Assembly: GCF_009866765.1 (NCBI RefSeq)
Contig: NZ_CP019431.1
Span: 3,100,001 to 3,164,000, forward strand
Reading direction: 5' to 3'
Origin: Pseudomonas sp. S35
Lineage (GTDB): Bacteria > Pseudomonadota > Gammaproteobacteria > Pseudomonadales > Pseudomonadaceae
DNA: 64,000 nt
In this document: piece after piece, positions 26,386 to 33,851 of the stretch
Layout of the letters: each line of letters starts with the position of its first letter
How positions within the stretch are numbered: position 1 is the first letter of the stretch
The notes under the pieces: model-generated
Seen by the model: only the letters and a program-made list of their open reading frames with translations
What the model was told of the DNA's origin: nothing
Database searches by the model: none
Position numbers and translations under genes: made by a program

Positions 26386-27266
26386 CGCTGGATCTCCTCG
26401 AACGTGCGGGCGATATGGTTGAGGCTGAAGACCACCGCCACCAGGAACAGGCCGGGCAGCAACGACACCCACGGCGCCGTGATCAGAAAATGTCGGCCGT
26501 TGGCGATCAAGGTGCCCCATTCCGCGGCCGGTGGCGCGGCGCCGAAACCGAGAAAGCTCAAGCCGGCAGTGGCGAGGATCGCGGCGCCGAAGTCTAGAGT
26601 GGCCAGCACCGCCACCGGTCCCCAGGCATTGGGCAGGATATGGCGCAGCAAGGTGCGGCCCCAACTGGCACCGCCTAAACGTGCGGCTTCCACGTAGGGC
26701 AGGGTCTTGACCCGCAACACCTCGGCGCGGGTGGTGCGGGCAAAACCCGGAATGATGCCGATGCCGACGGCGATGGCCACCGGCACGGTGCCGAAGCCGA
26801 TCGCCGTGACAATCGCCAACGCCAACAGCAAGCCGGGCAGGGCGAGCAGGACATCGACGAAGCGCATGATCACCGCGTCGATACGTCCCCCGGCAAAGCC
26901 GGACAGAATGCCCAGCCCCAGACCGCCTATCAGCGCGATGCCGACCGCCAGCGAGGCGGCCAGCACCGACAGGCGGGCGCCGTAGACCACGCGGGTAAAC
27001 AGGTCGCGGCCAAGTTCGTCGGTGCCGAACCAATGGGTCAGGTTGGGCGCGCTGAGCTTATCCAGCGGTGAAGTGGCATAGGGGTCGTAGTGAGTGAGCA
27101 GCTGCGGCGCCACGGCGGCGGCCAATGAGAACAGCACCAACAGCACCGCCAGGCTGAACCCCGGCCGGCGCAGCAGCGGTCGCAACGCCGCGGTCGCACG
27201 TTGCAGGTGACTGCGACGGCGCCATAGCGGGGTCGAAAACCCTGGGTTTCGATTGAGCGTAGTCAT
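26382..27266 (-). CDS. Dpp-type ABC transporter permease (DppC-like)
   Basis: The 294-aa inner-membrane permease has about six helices. The DppC-type N-terminus (LLRRPGFSLAVLLVLFSLAA) is followed by HWFGTDELGRDLFTRVVYGA, the conserved cytoplasmic loop region TRAEVLRVKTLPYVEAARLG and HILPNAW. It pairs with the DppB-like protein to form the membrane channel. The start is 3 bp after the DppB-like gene, and its stop overlaps the ATPase start. Confidence 0.92.
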   Translation of the reverse strand: MTTLNRNPGFSTPLWRRRSHLQRATAALRPLLRRPGFSLAVLLVLFSLAAAVAPQLLTHYDPYATSPLDKLSAPNLTHWFGTDELGRDLFTRVVYGARLSVLAASLAVGIALIGGLGLGILSGFAGGRIDAVIMRFVDVLLALPGLLLALAIVTAIGFGTVPVAIAVGIGIIPGFARTTRAEVLRVKTLPYVEAARLGGASWGRTLLRHILPNAWGPVAVLATLDFGAAILATAGLSFLGFGAAPPAAEWGTLIANGRHFLITAPWVSLLPGLFLVAVVFSLNHIARTFEEIQR

Positions 27267-27269
27267 GGT

Positions 27270-28220
27270 CTAGGACACCTTTGGCGTGTGGGAAATACGC
27301 GGGTCAAGCCACGGGTAAAGCAGGTCCACCAGCAGGTTCACCAGTACGAAGGCAGCCGCTGATACTGCAACAATCGCCAGTACCACGGGAATGTCCTGGC
27401 GCAGCACCGCTTCCTGGGCCAGCCGGCCGATGCCGGAACGGGCGAAGATGGTCTCCACCAGCACCGCGCCAGACACTGTATTGCCCACCTGCAAGCCGAT
27501 CAGCGTGAGGATCGGCAGCGCCGCATTCTTGAACCCGTGGCGTGCCTGCACTTGGCCACGGCTAAGGCCCTTGGCGTAGGCGGTGATAATGTAGGACTCT
27601 TTCCACACACCCTGGAAGCTGCGTTGCAGCACTTGGGCGTATACCGCCGCACTGGGGATCGCCAGGGTGATCGCCGGTAATACCAGGCTTTCAAAACCCC
27701 GGCTGCCGGTGGCGGGAAACCAGCCCAGCCCGAACGCAAACACCTGGATCAGCAGCAGCCCCATCCAGAACACCGGCACCGAAAAGCCCAGGGACGGCAA
27801 GCGTGCCAGCGCCTTCTTCAGCGGTTGCCAACGGATGTACGCGGTGAGGTAGGCCAGGCCGATACCGCCAAGCAGCGACAGCACAATGGCCAGGCCGGCC
27901 AGCGACAGCGTCTGCGGCAGACGTTCGACCAGCAGCTCGGCCACCGGGCGGTTAAGCGATAGCGACTGGCCAAAATCCCCGCGCAGCGCGCCCAGCAGCA
28001 AGTCGACATATTGCTCGAACAGGCCTTTGTCCAGCCCGTAATACGCCCGCGCCTTGGCCAGGTCTTGCACCGACAGCGCGTCGGCTTCTATGCCCGAGGC
28101 GCTGAGCATGATCGACAGCGTGTCACCGGGCAGCAGATAGAGGATGAAGTAGGTGATGCTGTAGGCACCCCATAGCACCAGCAGCGCCTGGCCGACTCGG
28201 CCGATCAGGTAGCGACTCAT
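27270..28220 (-). CDS. Dpp-type ABC transporter permease (DppB-like)
   Basis: The 316-aa permease starts with the typical MSRYLIGRVGQALLVLWG and has six predicted helices. The conserved loop reads ESYIITAYAKGLSRGQVQ and the ending is the family's DLLYPWLDPRI. It is half of the heterodimeric channel with the 26382-27266 product. The start at 28220 overlaps the binding-protein stop (ATGA). Confidence 0.92.
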   Translation of the reverse strand: MSRYLIGRVGQALLVLWGAYSITYFILYLLPGDTLSIMLSASGIEADALSVQDLAKARAYYGLDKGLFEQYVDLLLGALRGDFGQSLSLNRPVAELLVERLPQTLSLAGLAIVLSLLGGIGLAYLTAYIRWQPLKKALARLPSLGFSVPVFWMGLLLIQVFAFGLGWFPATGSRGFESLVLPAITLAIPSAAVYAQVLQRSFQGVWKESYIITAYAKGLSRGQVQARHGFKNAALPILTLIGLQVGNTVSGAVLVETIFARSGIGRLAQEAVLRQDIPVVLAIVAVSAAAFVLVNLLVDLLYPWLDPRISHTPKVS

Positions 28221-29845
28221 GGCGTGCCGACCTCGATATCACCCAGCAGCGCGAAGCCCTCGGCAGTCCAGCGGAAGTTTTTCACCTTGGCAGACGTCGC
28301 GGCCTGCCAAACGCGTTCATACACCGGGAACGCCGAGCCCTCGTCGACCAGCAGATCCTGCAAGTCGCCATAGGCCGTGGCGCGTTGCTGGGCCTGGGTG
28401 GCGGTGATACCTGCGTCGAACAGGGCCTTGGCGGTGTCCAGCACTGCCGGCTCGTAAAGGTTGGTGGCCAGTGTCGAACTGTTGGCGGTACGCGGGTCGA
28501 GGATGGTCTGCAGGATGATCGGATCGGCACGGGTCATGTAGTTGATGGTCAGGTCGTAGTTGCCTGCGGAGTTGTTGGCGACCCACTCGGCGCGAGTGAC
28601 CACGCTGAGTTTCAACTCGATGCCGACCTTGCGCAGTTGGTCCTGGATCAGCACGTCGCCGGCAGTTTCCGCCGGGGTGATGTTGTAGCTCAGGCTCAGG
28701 CGCTTGCCATTTTTGCTGCGGTAACCGTCGGCACCCTTGGCCCAGCCGGCTTGGTCCAACAGGCGCTCGGCGCCGGCGGGGTCATACACCAGCTTGGTGC
28801 CCTGGCTCTTGAAGTAGGGCGTGGTCACGTCATAGATGCCGTCCACCACCGGGAAGCCGGCGTTGTACACGGTGCTGGCGTAGCTTTTACGGTCGATGGC
28901 CTTTTGCAGGGCCAGGCGGACTTGCTTGTCGGCCAGTGCGCGTTCGCCACGGGTGTTGGGATACAGGTTGTAGGCCGGTCCCGGCAGCGAACGGCTCTGG
29001 ATCGTCGCGCCTTTGGACTGGAATAGCTTCAGGTCCACTTCGGAGAACGGGTTGCGTGGCCACAGGATATCGGCCTTGCCTTGCAGGAACAGGCCGTTGC
29101 GCACGCTTTCTTCGGGGATGTAGCTGACGTCCACGGCGTCCAGGTGTGCTTCACCCTGATTACTCATGTTGGCCGAGGCCCAGGCATAACCCTTGCGCTT
29201 GGTCAGGTGTGCGCCGACTTCCGGCGTGTAGCTGGCCAGTACGAACGGCCCGGTGCCGATGATTTTACCCAGGGAGCGCTCCTTGGCGCTGAGCGCGTAG
29301 GAGGCGGGCGCCAGAATTGACAGGTTGGTGGTGGAGGTGGCTTGCAGGAACCCGGCGTTAGGCTTGGCCAGCACCAGCTTGACGGTGAAGTCGTCAACCA
29401 CCTCAGCGTGGTCGTAGCCCGCCAGGTAGGTGGCGCCGAACGTTGCCGGCAGCTCGGTGGCCAGGGCCTTGTCACTGTCAAAGGCGGTTTTCACCGCGAG
29501 GGCATCGAAGCGCTGGCCATTGCTGAAGGTCACGTCGTTACGCAGGTGAAAGGTGTAGGTCAGCGCGTCGTCGCTGATTTCCCAGCGTTTGGCCAGCCAC
29601 GGGATGATCTTGCCGGTCTGCGGGTCCTGGTCGGTGAGGGATTCGGCGACATTGCGCAGCAGCACTCGGTGTTCCAACCAATAGACCTGGAATGGGTCGA
29701 CGCTGACCAGGGTGGTGTTATCGCCGAAGAAGGCGATGTTCAGGGTCTTGCCCGCCTGTGTGTCGTTGCCCGGTGAGCACGCCGCGAGGCTCAGGGCCAG
29801 TGCGCCGGCGGCCAGCAGGCGGCTTGGCAGATGTGATCTATTCAA
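28217..29845 (-). CDS. Dpp/OppA-type substrate-binding lipoprotein
   Basis: A 542-aa SBP_bac_5-type binding protein with a lipoprotein signal (LLAAGALALSLAAC, Cys near residue 23). Family landmarks include WEISDDALTYTFHLRNDVTF, NPFSEVDL and YNLYPNTRGERALADKQVRL. The start appears to be TTG at 29845: it directly precedes the signal peptide, GAGG lies seven bases upstream, and no ATG is suitably placed. It follows the TonB receptor by 26 bp. Ligands of this class include peptides, nickel, opines and metallophores; none can be assigned here. Confidence 0.87.
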   Translation of the reverse strand: MNRSHLPSRLLAAGALALSLAACSPGNDTQAGKTLNIAFFGDNTTLVSVDPFQVYWLEHRVLLRNVAESLTDQDPQTGKIIPWLAKRWEISDDALTYTFHLRNDVTFSNGQRFDALAVKTAFDSDKALATELPATFGATYLAGYDHAEVVDDFTVKLVLAKPNAGFLQATSTTNLSILAPASYALSAKERSLGKIIGTGPFVLASYTPEVGAHLTKRKGYAWASANMSNQGEAHLDAVDVSYIPEESVRNGLFLQGKADILWPRNPFSEVDLKLFQSKGATIQSRSLPGPAYNLYPNTRGERALADKQVRLALQKAIDRKSYASTVYNAGFPVVDGIYDVTTPYFKSQGTKLVYDPAGAERLLDQAGWAKGADGYRSKNGKRLSLSYNITPAETAGDVLIQDQLRKVGIELKLSVVTRAEWVANNSAGNYDLTINYMTRADPIILQTILDPRTANSSTLATNLYEPAVLDTAKALFDAGITATQAQQRATAYGDLQDLLVDEGSAFPVYERVWQAATSAKVKNFRWTAEGFALLGDIEVGTP

Positions 29846-29871
29846 TGGGGTGCCCTCGTTTTCGATTTGGC

Positions 29872-32304
29872 TTAAAAGTCGTAGGCCAGCTTGGTGTACC
29901 AGTAGCCGCCGCCGGGGTAGAACGGCGGGTTGCCGTACGCCGCCAAGCCGAGGTTGCTGTACACGGCGTGTTTGTCCGGGCGCACGTCGAAGATGTTGGT
30001 GCCGCCGACGCTGACGGTCAGGTGATCGACAAAGGTGTAACTGATGTCCAGGTCGGTGATCCATTTGGCGCCGAAGCTGCGGTCGCCAGTGGGGTTGACG
30101 GCCAGGGTCTTGACCGCGCCGTAGCGGGCGGTTTGCAGGTTCACCGCAAGATCCTCGACTTTCCAATTGGCGCCCAGGATCCATTTGGTCTTGGGCGACG
30201 CTTCGGTCAGGTCGCCTTCGCGGTCGCGGCCCACCAGGGTTACGCCGGAGCTGGCCAGTGCACTCGGGGTGTCGCGGGAGCCTTCGATGGTGGTTTTGTT
30301 CCAGTTAAACCCCAGGCTCCAGCGCACATCGCCCCAGGCGTCCAGCGGCGTGGTGTGGTCGGCGACCACATCCAGGCCACGGGTGCGGGTGTCGAAAGCG
30401 TTGGTGTAGTAGTTGACCCAGGTGCCCGAGGGCACGCCTTGGGCGGTGAGGATGCCGTTGATCACGCCGTTGCCCTGGTCATAGATGTTGCTGGTCAGGG
30501 CAATGCGGTCGTCGATGTCGATCAAGTACGCGTCGGCGGTGATGCTGGTGCGCGGCGCCGGTTGCCAGGTCAAGCCCAGACCAAGGTTGCGTGATTTTTC
30601 CGGCTTGAGGTCATCGCCACCCAAGGCTGTGGCCAGGTTGCTGCCCGACGGTGTCAAGCGGGTTACGGCGGGTACTACATTGCCGTTCACGTCCACGGCC
30701 ACCCGGTTGTCGGCCACGGTGTAGCCGATCTGGGTCAGGGACGGCGCCCTAAAACCGGTGCCGACGGTGCCGCGCACGGCCACGGTGTCCGTCAGTTCGT
30801 AGCGAGAATTCACTTTCAGGCCGAAGGTGTTGCCCGAGTCATCGTCGTAATGTTCGACCCGCCCGGCCACATCGAGAAACCAGCGCTCGGTCAGGTCGAA
30901 GCCCAGGTCCAGATAGCCCGCGTAGTTGTTGCGGATCAGGCTGACTTCGTCTTCCGGGCGAATCGTCACCGCTGCCTGTGCGCCTGATGCGGCCGGGTAG
31001 GTCCCGGTGACATAGGCCTCGGGGTCGCCGGCGAAGGTGCTGAAGTGCTCCCAACGATGCTCCAGGCCGGCCGACACCTGCACCGGCGAGGTCAGGTTGA
31101 ACAGGCTGTCGTAACGGCGGGTGAAGTCCAGGTTGTTCACCCACTGCTCGAAGCGGAAGGTGGCCAGGTTGTCGAATTTTGTCGGCGAAGCGGTGCCCAG
31201 GGATGGGTTGATGTTGAGGTCGCTGGAGTGATGGACATTGTTGCGTCCGTAGGTGGTGCTCAGGTCCCAGTTCCAGTCGGCCACCTGGCCCTTGCCGCCG
31301 AACAGCAGTTGATAGTCGCGGTCCTTGATGTTGTTCAGCGGGTAGTAGCCGTCAGGGAATACCTCGGGCACCGCGGCCCGGCCAGTCGGCAACCGGAAGT
31401 AGTTGGCGGCTTCGGCGTCGCGCTCACCGTAAGTGGAGAACGAATAGAGCGTCAGGTCCTCCAGGGGCAGTTCGGCGTTATACGCCAGGTTGAAGGCCTT
31501 GAGGTCAGGGTCGCCGTTCTTGATCGCCACCCGGTCCCAGGCGGCTTGCTTGGCTGGGTCGTTGAAGGCCCTGACGCTGTTGTCGGCCTTGTCGTTCCAC
31601 GAGGCTTCGCCACGTTTGCGCGCGTCGGAGGAAAGGTGAAAAAAACCGCCGTCGCCCAGTTTGAAACCCTGGTCTGCGGCGATCTTGATGGTTTCGCCCT
31701 GCCCGGAATACAACTGGCCGTAACTGGTTTCCAAATGCCCACCTTCGTGGGTGGACTTGAGGATGATATTGATCACCCCGGCCACGGCGTCCGAGCCGTA
31801 CTGGGCGGCGGCGCTGTCTTTGAGCACCTCGATATGGTCCACGGCGCTGACCGGGATCAGGTCGATGTCGACCGCATTCGCACCGCTGTTATCGATCGAG
31901 CCACGCTGGCCGGTGGCGCCGTTGTGGCGACGCTTACCGTTGACCAGCACCAGCGTGTAGGCCGGGCCCAGGCTGCGGTTGCTGAGTGGGCGCGTCACCG
32001 AGTTGTAGCCGGCGATATTGGTGCCGAAGTTGAACGACGGCAGCAACTTGGCAATCGCCTCGGACAGCTCGGAACGACCGGTCTTGAGCAGTTGCTCGCT
32101 GTTGATCACATCAATCGGCGCCGGGCTGTCGGCCACCGTACGCTGCTGGCCACGCAGGCCGGTGGAGATCACGGTGACGGTGCCGAGCTTGGCATCTTCG
32201 GTCGAAGTTTCGGCGAAGGAGGGCGCGGCAGCGAGCAGCAGGGAACTGGTCAGCAGTGACAGGTGAAACTTCTTGAGGGGCAGCGGGGAGGCGAGGTCTG
32301 GCAT
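29872..32304 (-). CDS. TonB-dependent outer-membrane receptor
   Basis: An 810-aa receptor with signal peptide (LLTSSLLLAAAPSFA). The plug domain begins TVTVISTGLRGQQRTVADSP and contains LVLVNGKRRHN and VAGVINIILKS. A 22-strand-type barrel ends YWYTKLAYDF with the terminal Phe. There is no N-terminal signalling extension. It is the first gene of an operon with a complete Dpp-type ABC importer, so receptor and importer probably handle one substrate in series. Start 32304 has only a weak ribosome-binding site. Confidence 0.93.
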   Translation of the reverse strand: MPDLASPLPLKKFHLSLLTSSLLLAAAPSFAETSTEDAKLGTVTVISTGLRGQQRTVADSPAPIDVINSEQLLKTGRSELSEAIAKLLPSFNFGTNIAGYNSVTRPLSNRSLGPAYTLVLVNGKRRHNGATGQRGSIDNSGANAVDIDLIPVSAVDHIEVLKDSAAAQYGSDAVAGVINIILKSTHEGGHLETSYGQLYSGQGETIKIAADQGFKLGDGGFFHLSSDARKRGEASWNDKADNSVRAFNDPAKQAAWDRVAIKNGDPDLKAFNLAYNAELPLEDLTLYSFSTYGERDAEAANYFRLPTGRAAVPEVFPDGYYPLNNIKDRDYQLLFGGKGQVADWNWDLSTTYGRNNVHHSSDLNINPSLGTASPTKFDNLATFRFEQWVNNLDFTRRYDSLFNLTSPVQVSAGLEHRWEHFSTFAGDPEAYVTGTYPAASGAQAAVTIRPEDEVSLIRNNYAGYLDLGFDLTERWFLDVAGRVEHYDDDSGNTFGLKVNSRYELTDTVAVRGTVGTGFRAPSLTQIGYTVADNRVAVDVNGNVVPAVTRLTPSGSNLATALGGDDLKPEKSRNLGLGLTWQPAPRTSITADAYLIDIDDRIALTSNIYDQGNGVINGILTAQGVPSGTWVNYYTNAFDTRTRGLDVVADHTTPLDAWGDVRWSLGFNWNKTTIEGSRDTPSALASSGVTLVGRDREGDLTEASPKTKWILGANWKVEDLAVNLQTARYGAVKTLAVNPTGDRSFGAKWITDLDISYTFVDHLTVSVGGTNIFDVRPDKHAVYSNLGLAAYGNPPFYPGGGYWYTKLAYDF

Positions 32305-32394
32305 GTCGAGATCGGTCCATTAAGCCTGTTACAGGCACCTGGTGGTCGGGGTTACGTCCTCCGCCAGGTATGGGGTCGGTCTGTGAAGTGAAGA

Positions 32395-32435
32395 TATTCC
32401 TATAAAAAACCCGAGGGAAAGTCTTTTTTGGAATA
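32395..32435. promoter_or_regulatory. Spaced inverted repeat TATTCC/GGAATA upstream of the TonB receptor
   Basis: TATTCC at 32395-32400 and GGAATA at 32430-32435 are inverted and flank a 29-bp A/T-tract-containing segment about 90-130 bp upstream of the receptor start. The surrounding 70 bp is the most AT-rich DNA nearby and probably holds the operon promoter. No protein can be assigned. I looked for a Fur box and saw only loose similarity. Confidence 0.25.
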
Positions 32436-32528
32436 AGCTAATTATTAGATATTGTTATTATTTGATTTTTTAAAATCATCTATTTTTATGATGTTGTGGG
32501 GCGGGGCCGGCCGGGGCGTAAGCGTGCA

Positions 32529-32600
32529 TCAAGTCTGCAGCGCCGGGCCCTTCAACTCGATTTGATTATCGTCCGGGTCGTTGAGATAAATCGACCAGCC
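32529..32600 (-). pseudogene. 3' remnant of a glyoxalase/VOC-family gene
   Basis: Read on the minus strand, about 23 codons encode GWSIYLNDPDDNQIELKGP followed by ALQT and a stop at 32529. This is the characteristic C-terminal strand of glyoxalase/bleomycin-resistance (VOC) proteins, including the metal-binding Glu of IELKG. Upstream, the frame meets a stop after one more Ala codon and the family resemblance disappears, so the 5' part is gone. It lies in the gap between the TonB receptor and the FeaR-like regulator and marks an old deletion or recombination. Confidence 0.6.
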
Positions 32601-32779
32601 CGCTCACCACAAGATAAGGGTAGGTTTTCACCAAAAATGTGTAGATACCCATGCCCCGATGAGGGCGTGCCTGTTGATGCAGTGGTTGCTGACGCGCATC
32701 GAGCCCACTCTGCTTGCGCACAGGAAAAATAGATAATATGTTAACGGTATAACTATAAATAATCTGTGGGAGCGGGGAT

Positions 32780-33721
32780 ATGCCAGCCTTATTGCACGCG
32801 CGTGAGACGTTCGCCAACTGGAACCGCGACCTGCAGGCGGTGTGCGGCAATTTCAGCACGGCGCTGTCAGATCAACACACGCTGTTTATCGGCAGTGTGT
32901 ATGGCCAGGATGTCTGCGGCCTTGAGTTGGCCCATATCCGCACCAATGCCGGATTGATCCGCCGCCATCGCACCTCGGGTGACGGCGACGACGACCGTCA
33001 CTGCTTTCTCATTCTTCAATGCAGCGGCCATCAGCGCATCCGTGGGCAACATCAGGTGATTGAGTTGGGGCCTGAAGATATCGCCCTGGTCGACTCGGCG
33101 CAGGCGTTCGAGATCGAGCCGCGAGGGCTGGTGCAAAATATCTCGATTCACCTGTCACGCCAGGAAGTCAGCCATCAACTCGGCCAGCAACCGTTGTTCG
33201 GCAAGCTCGCTCGCAATAGTGTCGCCACGCATATGATTCGCGCACTCGTGCGTTCATTGGGCGACGTCGCGTTGCGCAGGGAATCCGGCGCCAGCAACGA
33301 TGGGGCGGCGCTGGAGCATGCCCTGATCGGGTTGGCTGTCGCCGGCCTCGACGAGCGTTCCGGCGGGCAGCCCGCCTTTGCATGCGTGGGCCACGATGAC
33401 CTGTATGGCTTGGCCACCCGCTTGGTTGAGGCCTCCCTGCAAGACGCCGAGCTAGGCCCTGATTATCTGGCTCGTCAGTTGAATGTGTCGGTTCGCCAGC
33501 TCTATCGGCTGTTCGAGCAGCGCCACGAAAGCATCTCGCGTTATATCCAGCAACGCCGTCTGGAACGGGTGGCCCAGGATCTGCGGTGCCACGAACTGCG
33601 CCATGAATCAATCACTCAGATCGCCTTCAAGTGGGGGTTTGTCGACGCCGCGCATTTCAGTCGCGCGTTCAAGCGCCATTTCCAGCACGGCCCACGGGAT
33701 TTTCGCCAACAGTCCGTGTAA
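32780..33721 (+). CDS. AraC-family regulator, FeaR-like
   Basis: The 313-aa product has an N-terminal AraC-binding-like domain (residues about 10-190) and a C-terminal double helix-turn-helix (YLARQLNVSVRQLYRLFEQR, then ITQIAFKWGFVDAAHFSRAF and KRHFQHGPRDFR). Layout resembles FeaR, which controls amine/aldehyde oxidation genes. It lies 130 bp upstream of the PQQ alcohol dehydrogenase gene in the same direction and likely activates it. GGAG about nine bases before the ATG supports the start. Confidence 0.85.
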   Translation: MPALLHARETFANWNRDLQAVCGNFSTALSDQHTLFIGSVYGQDVCGLELAHIRTNAGLIRRHRTSGDGDDDRHCFLILQCSGHQRIRGQHQVIELGPEDIALVDSAQAFEIEPRGLVQNISIHLSRQEVSHQLGQQPLFGKLARNSVATHMIRALVRSLGDVALRRESGASNDGAALEHALIGLAVAGLDERSGGQPAFACVGHDDLYGLATRLVEASLQDAELGPDYLARQLNVSVRQLYRLFEQRHESISRYIQQRRLERVAQDLRCHELRHESITQIAFKWGFVDAAHFSRAFKRHFQHGPRDFRQQSV

Positions 33722-33730
33722 GTGTGCGCC

Positions 33731-33786
33731 TGGCAGAGAATGCCAAGCGGTTTGGCAGACTCAGTCAAGTCACGCTGCGTGGCAGG
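33731..33786. promoter_or_regulatory. Repeated TGGCAG motifs upstream of the PQQ dehydrogenase gene
   Basis: TGGCAGA occurs at 33731-33737 and 33753-33759, 22 bp apart, and TGGCAGG at 33780-33786. Between the first two lies a perfect inverted repeat, TGCCAA-N5-TTGGCA (33741-33757). Direct repeats about two helical turns apart suit an AraC-type activator. The FeaR-like product encoded immediately upstream is the obvious candidate. Confidence 0.45.
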
Positions 33787-33851
33787 CCTTTTAATAAGGT
33801 TGCCTGGGCTGGGGGTGATACCGAGCCGATTATCGCTGGAGAACAATAACA

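Noticed and set aside
29846..30184. N-terminal extension of the Dpp-type binding protein upstream of its lipoprotein signal
   Set aside because: It lies inside the TonB receptor gene on the same strand in another frame; the lipoprotein signal begins at the TTG at 29845.
31045..32259. Plus-strand open frame of 404 codons opposite the TonB receptor
   Set aside because: No recognisable domain, and the opposite strand is a complete receptor with signal peptide and plug.
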